From assembly GCA_033032865.1 (NCBI GenBank), contig JAWHQI010000166.1, positions 1,736,001 through 1,800,000 on the forward strand: a DNA stretch of 64,000 bases, written 5' to 3'. Shown piece by piece: positions 1-8,478 of the stretch (position 1 is its first letter; each line of letters starts with the position of its first letter). The translations under genes were made by a program, and so were the position numbers. The notes beneath the pieces were generated by a model. The model made no database searches. It saw only the letters and a program-made list of their open reading frames with translations, and was not told where the DNA came from. Source of the DNA: Dactylorhiza incarnata (Eukaryota; Streptophyta; Magnoliopsida; Asparagales; Orchidaceae).

Positions 1-764
1 AGAAGATTGTAGCCCTTTTCAGAATTTTGCAGCAGTATGGCTTCTGAATGAGAAGGAGAAGGAAGCTTGTTCTTTGCTGCAGCACTATTTCTCAATTTAC
101 TCCTTTCACTTGGGAGCTCTTCCTCTTTTTCAAATGTAAAAATGGTGAATCACTTGTTGTCTTTCTCTGCTGACCTCCTTAGTTATTTATAGCTCTGTTC
201 ATTAAAATAACACTATAGGAGAGTAATCAATTAGCAGGTAGAGTATTAGAAAGAAAGAGAAATTTTCATAACATTTATATCCATAGAAGGAAAGTATTCA
301 ATCTGATTTCAAATAATGTCCATAAAGGATTTAATCAATTTAGCCAAGAATCTATTAGAGGTAAGAATGATTCAGAATGGCTATAAAGAATAAATTGATT
401 CCATATAAATCAGATCTATAAAAGAAGGAAAGAGATCTGACGATTTTTGAATTAGTCATATAAATCGACGTGCGTCGATTACCATTCGACGTAGGCGTCG
501 AATTCATCCTGGCAGAGCGTTGAGAAGAGAATAAGGAAGGTGCGTCGACTTCTCAAGATACGTCGACTAGAAGTCAGAGCTACGTCGACATAGGATACGT
601 CGAATTCTGCTTGGAGCTACTTCGACTCATTCTGAAAGGAACATCGATATAACTTCGACGGCGTCGAATACTATTCAACGCATATTGACTTAACCTTGAT
701 TTTCCTTTCTTAGAATTCATATTTAACTCTTTTGCAGGGGTTAAGAGAAATCATTTTCCCAACA
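1..764 (-). repeat. copia-1 3' LTR (partial)
   Basis: Matches 9017-9796 almost base for base and ends ...CCAACA at 764, next to the polypurine tract. On the minus strand it begins TGTTGGG. A minus-strand TATA box (CTATAAATA) lies at 184-192. Upstream of it, at about 455-690, is a cluster of TCGACG/GCGTCGA motifs forming short inverted repeats. About 540 bp of this LTR is missing to the left, judged from the full copy on the right. Confidence 0.95.
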
Positions 765-780
765 ATCTCCCCCTATTTGT
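765..780 (-). other. copia-1 polypurine tract
   Basis: The minus strand reads ACAAATAGGGGGAGAT directly before the LTR start TGTTGGG. This is the usual polypurine tract priming plus-strand DNA synthesis in plant copia elements. Confidence 0.85.
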
Positions 781-919
781 CTTAACCCTATTTAGAGAGA
801 AATTAGACTAGCAAATAATTAACCCAGCACAGCATTTGTAAAGATAAGAAATATATTAAATAATCAGAAGAGAAATTAGAATAAGAAAGCATATGACAAG
901 TATTTGTCTTTCACAAGAA

Positions 920-2260
920 TTAAACCAGAAACTTCTTTTTGTGCATGAAGTTGACAAAGGCAGAATAAAGTTTCCTAGATAAGTTTTCAATAGCATCAAA
1001 AATGTAGCCCCTGGCTCTATCAGGTCGTTCCTGGACATTCCTGATGATTGTATGTAGTTTTTCCAATAGTTTATCACCATCAGGGATTGTGTCATTTATG
1101 GAGTAGCCTTTGCTGATGATGATTGCTGCCTTTTCATCAATCATCTCAATTGTAATATTTTGAACTTTCTTTTCAGTTGGCTTGATCTCAGGTGGTCCCT
1201 TGTTATCAACCTTGGGCCTATATTTTGTTTTCTTTTCTGATTGTTGCTTCTCAGGAATGTCAGCCATTTTTCCTTTCCCTTTCCAGGGTGAGGCATGCCA
1301 TTTGTCTAATTTTACAGGTCTGTTGGGCTTCTTGTAGGGAATGTAAGTATCTTCTGTACATCCTACACCATTCTTGTGTTTTTGACCTTTTTCTAGAATG
1401 ATCCCTGCCTGAGGGTTTTTCTTTTGATATGCTTCAATATCAAACAACTTCTTTGGAATTCTGAAAGAAGATTCAACAAGAATTTGTTCTTTAGTCATTC
1501 CCTTGTTGATCTTTTCTATCCAGGCATTCCTTTTATCTTCCACTTCTTTCCTAGCTGCTTCATATTCATACAGTTCTCTTTCTCGTATCTCTTCATGCCT
1601 CTTTTCCATGTCAGGGTCATGGTACTCCTTCACAGGGCTGTTAGGAGTGATAATAGGCATCTTTTCAAATCTTTTTATTTCCTCACATGCTTTTCTATAC
1701 TTCCTTTCTTTTGCATACTCTCTCCTTTCTTCTTTGGAGAAGTTTTGCCAGTAGGGAATGACTTCTCTTTTCCTTTTCATCTGTCCTCCTGGACTTTGCC
1801 TAGGTAGGATCTGTTTAGAGAGTCTTGCTACTTGTGGAGGTAGAGGTAGCAGAGGAGGTAGAGAAGAAGGTTGAAGTGGAGGTAGAGGTGGAGGTGGAGA
1901 TGAAGGAGAATGAGTTTTCTCTTTGGGTGGAGAGGGAACTATATCAAGAAGAGGAGTCTGTTCTGCAATAGAAGGCAGAATGACTTCAGGTAGAATGATC
2001 TCTGCTGAGGGATGATTGTCTCCTCCAAGCTCTTTTGTAGGGATGTCCTCAAGTAGAGGTGTCTTCAGCTTGATGTAACTGGCAGAGAAGCCAGGGGAGT
2101 GATGTTGAAGTTCATCCTCACATAAGGGTGCTTCAATCCACATCTGTCCATTCCAATCATCAGAGGTGACTGCTTCTTCCTCCCCCTGGATTTCTGGGTT
2201 CTTTACTATAGGAGTCTCCCCCTGGTTATATGGGTCATCAACTCTGAACGCTGAATCCAC
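920..2260 (-). CDS. copia-1 extra ORF downstream of pol (position of Sirevirus env-like ORF)
   Basis: An open frame of 446 codons in the same sense as gag-pol, between RT and the 3' LTR. The frame stays open somewhat upstream of the listed methionine (to about 2340), so the true start may be further right. The N-terminal 90 residues are acidic. Residues about 110-150 are proline-rich, with several runs of 3-4 prolines. Residues about 165-270 are highly charged with helical, coiled-coil character, and the C-terminal third is basic. I see no signal peptide and no convincing membrane segment. By position it matches the third ORF of Sireviruses called env-like, but the sequence gives no support for an envelope function. 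Function unknown. Confidence 0.6.
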   Translation of the reverse strand: MDSAFRVDDPYNQGETPIVKNPEIQGEEEAVTSDDWNGQMWIEAPLCEDELQHHSPGFSASYIKLKTPLLEDIPTKELGGDNHPSAEIILPEVILPSIAEQTPLLDIVPSPPKEKTHSPSSPPPPLPPLQPSSLPPLLPLPPQVARLSKQILPRQSPGGQMKRKREVIPYWQNFSKEERREYAKERKYRKACEEIKRFEKMPIITPNSPVKEYHDPDMEKRHEEIRERELYEYEAARKEVEDKRNAWIEKINKGMTKEQILVESSFRIPKKLFDIEAYQKKNPQAGIILEKGQKHKNGVGCTEDTYIPYKKPNRPVKLDKWHASPWKGKGKMADIPEKQQSEKKTKYRPKVDNKGPPEIKPTEKKVQNITIEMIDEKAAIIISKGYSINDTIPDGDKLLEKLHTIIRNVQERPDRARGYIFDAIENLSRKLYSAFVNFMHKKKFLV

Positions 2261-2435
2261 AGCATGCTCCCCTTCAGTGTTGTAAGAAGAGGATTCACCA
2301 AAATGTTTGATGAAGGTGTAGTCAGAGTGATTTGAGAGGAGTGGAGCCTATAATGGAATTGGAGTAATAGTTAGAGAGAATACTTAGAGTTGGAGAGAAG
2401 AGAGGTAAACCTGAGCTTTAAGTGAGATCAAAGAC

Positions 2436-2708
2436 CTAGAAAGAGGGATTTCTGGAGCAACTCTCCCCTTGGTTTATATCTTTCAGGAAGGATGTAAACC
2501 TTTGTGGCGACAGAGGTTCTTCTCGAAGAAGAGCATGAAGCTCAGGAAGAGAGGCAGATAGGGTGGCCAATTTGGCTTCACAGGTGGTGATCATATTGGC
2601 ACATTCATTGGAGAAGTTGGTTAGACGTGTCTGGAAGTCGTTGAGAAGATTTTCCAGAGCATCGTTCATCGCTTTGATAAGGGCAGATTGACCAGGAGTG
2701 GGCGCCAT
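2436..2708 (-). CDS. copia-1 small ORF upstream of the env-position ORF
   Basis: The frame runs from a methionine at 2708 (MAPTPGQ...) for about 90 codons. It is leucine-rich and looks helical, with regularly spaced hydrophobics (about residues 10-65). The frame is open further upstream to 2828, but that part reads as leader. A TTTAAATAAT box lies about 75 nt upstream of the ATG at 2784-2793, and a TCGACG cluster lies at 2883-3105. This could therefore be the first exon or leader ORF of a separately transcribed gene that includes 920-2260. I could not settle a splice junction: a GT at 2410 and an AG at 2348 exist, but a stop at 2436-2438 lies before that donor. No family recognised. Confidence 0.45.
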   Translation of the reverse strand: MAPTPGQSALIKAMNDALENLLNDFQTRLTNFSNECANMITTCEAKLATLSASLPELHALLREEPLSPQRFTSFLKDINQGESCSRNPSF

Positions 2709-2783
2709 TGAAGCAGAAAGAGAGAGAGGTAGAAGACAAAGTTTTGGCGGGTTCAGAAAGGTATATGTTATGAAATAAGAAGT

Positions 2784-2793
2784 ATTATTTAAA
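2784..2793 (-). promoter_or_regulatory. Candidate internal TATA box of copia-1 extra genes
   Basis: Minus strand TTTAAATAAT, about 75 nt before the ATG at 2708 and about 90 nt after the internal TCGACG motif cluster. The cluster-then-TATA order repeats that of the LTR. This is positional inference only. Confidence 0.4.
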
Positions 2794-2882
2794 GAAGATG
2801 AAACGTCGAGAAAGGAAACAGAAATCAAGGTAATCCAATCGTTAGAAGAGGAAGTAAGGATTTGATTCTAATTTTAACCTGA

Positions 2883-3105
2883 AGTCGTCGTTACGTCGAA
2901 TGGATGTCGACGTTTGCGTCGATATAGAGTCGACGCTCCGTGGGGATTGGCCAGCCTGGGGTTCTATCGACGTGATCATAGTCTTGTGTCGATATGAATT
3001 CGACGGTGCGTCGACAAAGGATCAACGTAACATTGTCTGATGGAAATCGGTGTCAGCGTCGAGTTTGTCTCGACGGAGCGTCGATATGTATTCGACGTAT
3101 CTGCA
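2883..3105. repeat. Internal TCGACG/GCGTCGA motif cluster, copy 2 of 3 (copia-1)
   Basis: About a dozen occurrences of GTCGA, TCGACG or GCGTCGA in 220 bp, many as inverted pairs 8-15 bp apart. The motif type equals that in the LTR U3 (455-690 and about 9477-9713). It lies between the pol stop and the extra ORFs, in non-coding DNA. Confidence 0.8.
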
Positions 3106-3156
3106 AGAAATTTTCTTAGATTGTCTGATTTCTTTAGAGTTCCCTAACAATGGTGT

Positions 3157-4881
3157 TTACAAGCTTCCATCAAGAATTCCTAAGGTGTTTATGAAGTAGT
3201 TGTGCTTGGTTTCATCCAAGGGTTTTGTAAAAATGTCTGCTCTTTGACTTTCTGTGGGTATATATTCTAAGGTTATCTTACCTTTTTCTACATTGTCTCT
3301 AAGGAAGTGATGTCTGATCTCTATGTGTTTGGTTCTACTATGAAGGACTGGGTTAGATGTTATAGATATAGCACTAGAGCTATCACAATAAATCTTAGAG
3401 TTATTGACTTCCAGTTTGTAGTCAAGAAGCTGATTTTGCATCCACAAGATTTGTGAACAACAGCTCCCAGCAACTATATATTCAGCTTCAGCTGTTGAGG
3501 TTGAGACTGAGGTTTGTTTCTTACTAAACCATGAGATTAATCTGTCACCTAGGAATTGGCAAGTGCCAGATGTGCTTTTTCTATCAACCCTACATCCAGC
3601 ATAGTCTGCATCTGAGAAACCTATTAATTCAAAGTTGGTTTCTGCTGAATACCATAGACCTAGTTCAGGAGTTCCCTTTAGGTATCTAAGAATCCTTTTT
3701 ACAGAGGTGAGATGGGATTCTTTTGGATCAACCTGAAATCTAGCACATATGCAAGTTGCAAACATAATGTCAGGCCTGCTAACAGTGAGATATAGAAGGG
3801 ATCCTATGATTGCCCTATATGTCTTTTGATCTATTGATTTTCCCTTGTCATCCTTTTCTATAATGGAATTTGTTGCCATGGGGGTTTTCATAGAGGAGGC
3901 TGATTCCATACCAAACTTTTTGATTAGCTCTTTAGTGTACTTTGATTGTGAGATAAAGATTCCTTCACTACTTTGTTTTACCTGTAATCCTAAGAAATAT
4001 GAGAGTTCTCCCATACTACTCATTTCAAATTTAGATTGCATAAGATTAACAAATCTTTTACACAGTTTAGGATGAGTTGAGCTAAAGATGATATCATCTA
4101 CATATATTTGAACAAGAAGAAGTTGGTTTTTATGGGTTCTAGTAAAGAGTGTTTTGTCTACTTTTCCTCTTTCAAAGGAATTTTCCAAAAGAAAGTTAGA
4201 GAGAGTTTCATACCAAGCTCTAGGAGCTTGCTTAAGACCATATAGTGCTTTGTTGAGTTTATAAACAAAGTTAGGAGAGGAGGGATTAACAAAACCTGGT
4301 GGTTGCTCCACATATACCTCTTCTTGAAGGTCACCATTCAGAAAAGCACTCTTGACATCCATCTGATATACTTTCATCTTCATGAAAGCTGCATAGGCAA
4401 GAAAGAGCCTAATTGCTTCCAGCCTGGCTACTGGAGCAAAGGTTTGATTGTAGTCTATTCCTTCTTCTTGTCTATATCCTTGTGCTACAAGTCTTGCCTT
4501 GTTCCTGACAATTACTCCAGTGGAATCTAATTTGTTTCTATATACCCATTTTGTGTCAATCACTGGGTAGTTTCTTGGTCTTTCCACTAAATTCCATACT
4601 TTGTTTCTCTCAAATTGGCATAGTTCTTCTTGCATGGCCATAATCCAGTAAGGATCATAATTTGCTTCCTCAAACTTCTTTGGTTCAACTTGTGATAGGA
4701 AGCATTGGAGCATCATCCCATTGGAGATCTGGTGTCTTGTTCTTACTCCTGCATTGGGGTCTCCAATTACTTGAGTTTGTGGATGATCTTTTAAGTTGAC
4801 CCTTATCCTGCCTGGACTTGTCAGATGTTCTTCTTCCTCATTGGTGATAGGGTCAATGTCCACCTGGCCTTCCTGAACCAT
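3157..4881 (-). CDS. pol: copia-1 reverse transcriptase and RNase H
   Basis: An open frame of 574 codons with the Ty1/copia RT signature: [29 protein letters not shown], the QAPRAWY block and the catalytic YVDD (YVDDIIFSS). RNase H follows, with [24 protein letters not shown] and the HIEIRHHF tail, ending in TKPLD and a short C-terminus. It copies element RNA into DNA inside the virus-like particle. The frame is intact here, but the link to integrase at 4888-5308 is broken, so the polyprotein is not continuous. RT after integrase is diagnostic of copia. Confidence 0.95.
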   Translation of the reverse strand: MVQEGQVDIDPITNEEEEHLTSPGRIRVNLKDHPQTQVIGDPNAGVRTRHQISNGMMLQCFLSQVEPKKFEEANYDPYWIMAMQEELCQFERNKVWNLVERPRNYPVIDTKWVYRNKLDSTGVIVRNKARLVAQGYRQEEGIDYNQTFAPVARLEAIRLFLAYAAFMKMKVYQMDVKSAFLNGDLQEEVYVEQPPGFVNPSSPNFVYKLNKALYGLKQAPRAWYETLSNFLLENSFERGKVDKTLFTRTHKNQLLLVQIYVDDIIFSSTHPKLCKRFVNLMQSKFEMSSMGELSYFLGLQVKQSSEGIFISQSKYTKELIKKFGMESASSMKTPMATNSIIEKDDKGKSIDQKTYRAIIGSLLYLTVSRPDIMFATCICARFQVDPKESHLTSVKRILRYLKGTPELGLWYSAETNFELIGFSDADYAGCRVDRKSTSGTCQFLGDRLISWFSKKQTSVSTSTAEAEYIVAGSCCSQILWMQNQLLDYKLEVNNSKIYCDSSSAISITSNPVLHSRTKHIEIRHHFLRDNVEKGKITLEYIPTESQRADIFTKPLDETKHNYFINTLGILDGSL

Positions 4882-4887
4882 GTTCTC

Positions 4888-5222
4888 TTATGAGAGTTGG
4901 TTTTGCATGCTCTCTTCTGAATCTTCTTCATGTTCTTGTTCAGATTCCTCACTCGATTCCTTTATCTTGTTTTCTTTTTCATTATCTAGAACCAGTTGTT
5001 CAAGCTGTATTTCTATGCTGCTGCTTTCCTGTGGAAAAGAGCTGGTGGGAGTTTCCTCCCCCTTAAACAGCATGTTAGTTTCATCAAATATAATGTGTAT
5101 GGACTCTTCAATTTTAAGAGTTCTCTTGTTATAGCATCTATAGGCTTTACTAGATGCTGAATATCCCAGAAATATTCCATCATCAGATTTCTTGTCAAAC
5201 TTGGCAAGATGATCCTTTCCAT
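4888..5222 (-). pseudogene. copia-1 broken linker between integrase and RT
   Basis: Two short overlapping frames hold the usual copia segment after the integrase core: a block resembling the FIGYS... region (FWDIQHLVKPIDAI), then an acidic stretch (EESEQEHEEDSEES). The frame switches around 5013-5073 and again near 4885. With the stop at 5308 the polyprotein is interrupted at three points. Sense information is still visible, so this is recent decay, not unrelated DNA. Confidence 0.7.
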
Positions 5223-5307
5223 TATTTAGGATAAAACAAGCACATCCAAAGATCTTAAAATATTTAACTATGGGTGTTTTTCCTTTCAGGAGCTCATATG
5301 GAGTTTT

Positions 5308-6360
5308 TTATTTGGTTTTGTGTATTAGGCTTCTATTTAGAACATAGTTGGCAGTGTTGACTGCTTCAGCCCAGAAAGTTTTTGGCAAACCTGATTCTAC
5401 AAGTAAGGTCCTTCCTGATTCTATTAAAGTCCTATTCTTTCTTTCAGCAACTCCATTTTGCTGAGGAGTTCTAGGGGCTGAAAAACTTTGTTTGATACCT
5501 ATATCTTCACAAAAACTACTCATAAACTGATTTTCAAATTCAGTCCCATGATCACTTCTGATTATGGAAACCTGACTATTGAGTTCAGATTGAATTTGTT
5601 TTATGAATCTTGAGAGAGTCTTGTGGGTTTCAGACTTAGCCATTAGAAAGAATACCCAGCTGAATCTAGAGTAGTCATCCACAATGACTAGGGTATATGA
5701 TTTTCCACCTAAGCTCTGAGTGGAGATGGGACCAAAGAGATCCATGTGTAGTAAGTAAAGGACCCTGGGAGAGTCATCCTTACCAATTGGTTTGAAGGAT
5801 GATTTGGTTTGTTTTCCTAGTTGGCAAGGTCTGCATGGAGAATCCTTAGAGTACCTACCCTTTGGTAAGCCTCTGACTAGGTTATTCTTTGCTAGTTTAC
5901 TAATTGTTTTGTAGTTTAAATGATCTAGTCTCCTATGCCATAGTTCACTTTTATCAATGATATTGTTGAATAAATAGACTTCTGTGGGTGAGGAACTAAA
6001 GTCCACTACATATACTTTTCCTTTTCTAATTCCATTGAGTACTGTGGCACCAGTCTTGATATCAATAATATGGCAGAATAGTGTGGTGAATTTTACCTCA
6101 TACTTACCATTTTCACATATCTGACTTATACTTATCAGATTGTGCTTCAGTCCTTTGACTACTGCCACATTCCTGAAGGTGACTTTCCCTTCTTTGAAAT
6201 CTCCAAAGCCCTTGGTTTGGCCAAAGCTAGAGTCTCCAAAAGTTACTGATGGTCCAAGTCTGTCCTCAAAGTTGATTAACAGGTTTTTGCATCCTGTCAT
6301 GTGCATGGAGCATCGACTGTCCAAGTACCACACCAGCCTGGAGATGTGATACATCTGCAC
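5308..6360 (-). pseudogene. pol: copia-1 protease remnant and integrase
   Basis: The start holds the copia protease active-site block, but reads LDSRCSMHMTG where the family has LDSGCS: the glycine of the Asp-Ser-Gly triad is arginine, so protease activity is doubtful. The pre-integrase HHCC zinc finger follows (LWHRRLDH...CRPC). The integrase core then has D in HMDLFGP, D in RSDHGTEF and E in VAERKNR, all present. The frame ends early at 5308 just after NRSLIH, before the region that normally continues into the linker. It inserts the cDNA into the genome. The frame is truncated relative to a normal pol. Confidence 0.9.
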
Positions 6361-6551
6361 ATAAAATTTTAAACATTAGTTTGAACCCTGCTGAGTTGGG
6401 GTCCCTTTCTCCCATCAGTGTGAAATTTAAAAAGAGAGTAAGTGGGTTTTTCTGAATATCCTTCCTCCTTTAGGGGCATTGGTTTATCATACCAATTTTC
6501 TTTGGTGATGTTACAGAAGTAGTGATCATAGTAAAAGGAGATGGATTGAGA

Positions 6552-7325
6552 TTATTGTTTGGTAGAGGAGAGATGTCTGTCTGATTGGTTGCGTCGATAT
6601 GTATTCGACGTAGGTTTATGGTTGCGTAGATATGAAGTCGACGCTTTCTCCATTCTGTGTTTTCTTTCAGTCGAAGCATGAGAGAGGTTGCGTCGGGTAG
6701 AAGTCGACGCATTTTGGTGTATGCGTCGATTAGAGGTCGACGCACGTTGATAAGTATTCGACGTAAGTTTAAATTTTTCCTGAGGATATCTTCCTAGGAT
6801 TCCTTTATATATAATGGGATTAATTTTATTAAAGACAGTGGTTGTTTCTGGATTTTCCTGTGATCTTTCTCCTGTCAAATGTCTTTCCCTAGTGGAGTGA
6901 ATGGGATGTCTCCAAACAGATTTCCTAGGTGATTGAGATTGTGGTTCTAAGTAAGTATTATCTTCTAGTTGTCTAAATCTATTAGTAAGATTTTTAGAGA
7001 TGTTCTTGAGCTTCTGACTTCTCCCATTTAGAGAGTCTTCAAAGGACTTTGCTTTTGCTAGCTCATTTCTTAGTGTTTGGTTTTCTGTACAGATTTTGTC
7101 TAATTCCTTTTCTAAGAGTCCTAGACTGAGCTCATAGTTATTATACTGTGTGTTCACTTGTTTGAGAGTTTTTAATTCATTTCTTAGTTCATCTATTTCT
7201 TTTTCAGATTTGATTAAATTTAAACAGAATTCTTTGAAATTGTTTTTGAAGTCAGTGGAAGATAAATCTACATCATCAAGTATATTTACCATAAATGTGT
7301 CATCATGCTTCTCAGTGGCCATCAA
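6552..7325 (-). CDS. copia-1 coiled-coil region between gag knuckle and pol
   Basis: A frame of 257 codons. Residues about 20-120 are a long heptad-like charged helix (KSEKEIDELRNELKTLKQ, LLEKELDKICTENQTLRNE), typical of the extended coiled coil in Sirevirus gag-pol. The C-terminal 70 codons (about 6552-6770) are translated from a TCGACG-motif cluster and give low-complexity RNxxASTSxRR-like repeats. It is separated from the knuckle ORF by a stop at 7431 and a short gap. Probably part of gag originally. Confidence 0.65.
   Translation of the reverse strand: MMATEKHDDTFMVNILDDVDLSSTDFKNNFKEFCLNLIKSEKEIDELRNELKTLKQVNTQYNNYELSLGLLEKELDKICTENQTLRNELAKAKSFEDSLNGRSQKLKNISKNLTNRFRQLEDNTYLEPQSQSPRKSVWRHPIHSTRERHLTGERSQENPETTTVFNKINPIIYKGILGRYPQEKFKLTSNTYQRASTSNRRIHQNASTSTRRNLSHASTERKHRMEKASTSYLRNHKPTSNTYRRNQSDRHLSSTKQ
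6590..6770. repeat. Internal TCGACG/GCGTCGA motif cluster, copy 3 of 3 (copia-1)
   Basis: A run of GCGTCGA...TCGACG inverted pairs 10-15 bp apart, the same motif set as in the LTR and at 2883-3105, placed in the spacer between gag and pol and partly read as protein. copia-2 has its own palindromes at the equivalent place (35976-36017). Confidence 0.8.
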
Positions 7326-7430
7326 ACAGGTTTCCTCCAGCTTGGTCTCGTCTTGATCATTGTCAGATGAGGTGCTTTCTTCAGTTTCTGAATCACTCCA
7401 TGATTGAGCAATGAGACCTTTCTCTTTCTT

Positions 7431-7670
7431 CTATAGATCTGTTCTTTTTAGATCTTTCTTTTTGCTGATCTCCTTAGGACATTCAGGTGCAATATGTCCA
7501 GGTTTCCTGCAAGAGTAACATATAATCTCTTTAGTAGGTGTTTTATTATACCTGGTTTTTGAGTCTCTTCCTCTGGATCCTTCTGATTTAATCCACTTCT
7601 TAAACCTTCTGGCTAGCAGACTGATCAGCTCCTCATCACTTGTAGAGGGTTCACCTTCAACAGCCTTCAA
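7431..7670 (-). CDS. gag: copia-1 gag C-terminal part with CCHC zinc knuckle
   Basis: Seventy-nine codons with one CX2CX4HX4C knuckle (CYSCRKPGHIAPEC), which binds element RNA during packaging. It overlaps the upstream gag frame at 7667-7670 in another frame, so one small indel near 7670 separates the two gag halves. An acidic N-terminus (STSDEEL) and a basic linker precede the knuckle. It ends at a stop at 7431. Confidence 0.85.
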   Translation of the reverse strand: MKAVEGEPSTSDEELISLLARRFKKWIKSEGSRGRDSKTRYNKTPTKEIICYSCRKPGHIAPECPKEISKKKDLKRTDL

Positions 7671-8437
7671 TGCAATACTCTTTTTTTTGAGAGTGAGGGA
7701 GCTCTTTCTTTCTCTTCTTTCTCAGCTCTTGTCTTCAACAGATGTTCATAGGATTTTAATTTGCCCAACAGGACATCTGTTGAAATTTCTCTTTGACTTC
7801 TGGAGTCTCTAATTGGCCAGATTCTTGAATCCCAAGAGCTAGGGAAGCAAGTAAGCAGTTTGTCATTTATCTCAGTGAGAGATATGTCCTTTTCAAGTGT
7901 CTTCAACTCATTCACTATGAGGCTGAATCTGGCATACATGTCAGCAACACTTTCACCTTCTTTCTTCTGAAAGTTTTCATATTGAGAGATGAGTAGTGCC
8001 TTTCTATCCCTTTTCTCATCAGCACTTCCCTCTACCATTTTGGTGAGAGCTTCCCATACTTCCTTAGCTGACTCACAATCAGCAATCTTTTGAAAGATTT
8101 CATCTGAGAGGGTTGAGACTAGGATATTCATAGCCTTGGCATCATATCCTTGGGCTTTCTTTTCTTCCTCTGTCCACTCAGCTTTTGGAGCAAGTGTTTC
8201 AGTCACTTTTCCACTTGAGTCCTTTCTGAATGGCTTGGGGGGACCTGTCAAGATGACATTAAACAATTCATCATCAATAGAGTTTAAATAAATTCTAATT
8301 CTTGTTTTCCAAAGTGCAAACTTTTCAAGGTTGCAAATTGGTGGTCTGGTGGAAGCATAATCTTTGATTTGTGTTATGCGAAAAATAATTGTTAGAAAAA
8401 TATATATATATATGAAAGGTAGGACCTTTTTGATCAA
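7667..8437 (-). CDS. gag: copia-1 gag N-terminal part (UBN2-type capsid)
   Basis: A frame of 256 codons. After a leader of about 20 hydrophobic residues, probably not translated in the native protein, comes the copia gag core: W of FALWKTRIRIYL, a YDAKAMNIL block, the CESAKEVWEAL block, LISQYENFQKKEGESV, and FPSSWDSR. This is the UBN2/DUF4219 fold that builds the particle shell. The likely start is downstream of the listed methionine. The end KKRVLH comes from a frameshift. The primer-binding site lies about 30 bp upstream (8466-8476). Confidence 0.85.
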   Translation of the reverse strand: MIKKVLPFIYIYIFLTIIFRITQIKDYASTRPPICNLEKFALWKTRIRIYLNSIDDELFNVILTGPPKPFRKDSSGKVTETLAPKAEWTEEEKKAQGYDAKAMNILVSTLSDEIFQKIADCESAKEVWEALTKMVEGSADEKRDRKALLISQYENFQKKEGESVADMYARFSLIVNELKTLEKDISLTEINDKLLTCFPSSWDSRIWPIRDSRSQREISTDVLLGKLKSYEHLLKTRAEKEEKERAPSLSKKRVLH

Positions 8438-8465
8438 GGAGTTATCCTTTTTAGATCAACCTCCC

Positions 8466-8476
8466 TCTGATACCAA
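8466..8476 (-). other. copia-1 primer-binding site
   Basis: The minus strand reads TGGTATCAGAG, complementary to the 3' end of initiator tRNA-Met, two bases inside the 5' LTR end at 8479. This is the usual primer for plant copia elements. Confidence 0.9.
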
Positions 8477-8478
8477 TT

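Noticed and set aside
920..2260. Calling the copia-1 extra ORF an envelope gene
   Set aside because: No signal peptide, membrane segment or cleavage site seen. Position alone is not enough.
2348..2410. 63-bp intron between the copia-1 small ORF and the 446-codon ORF
   Set aside because: A stop at 2436-2438 comes before the donor in the small ORF frame, so the junction does not give a continuous frame.
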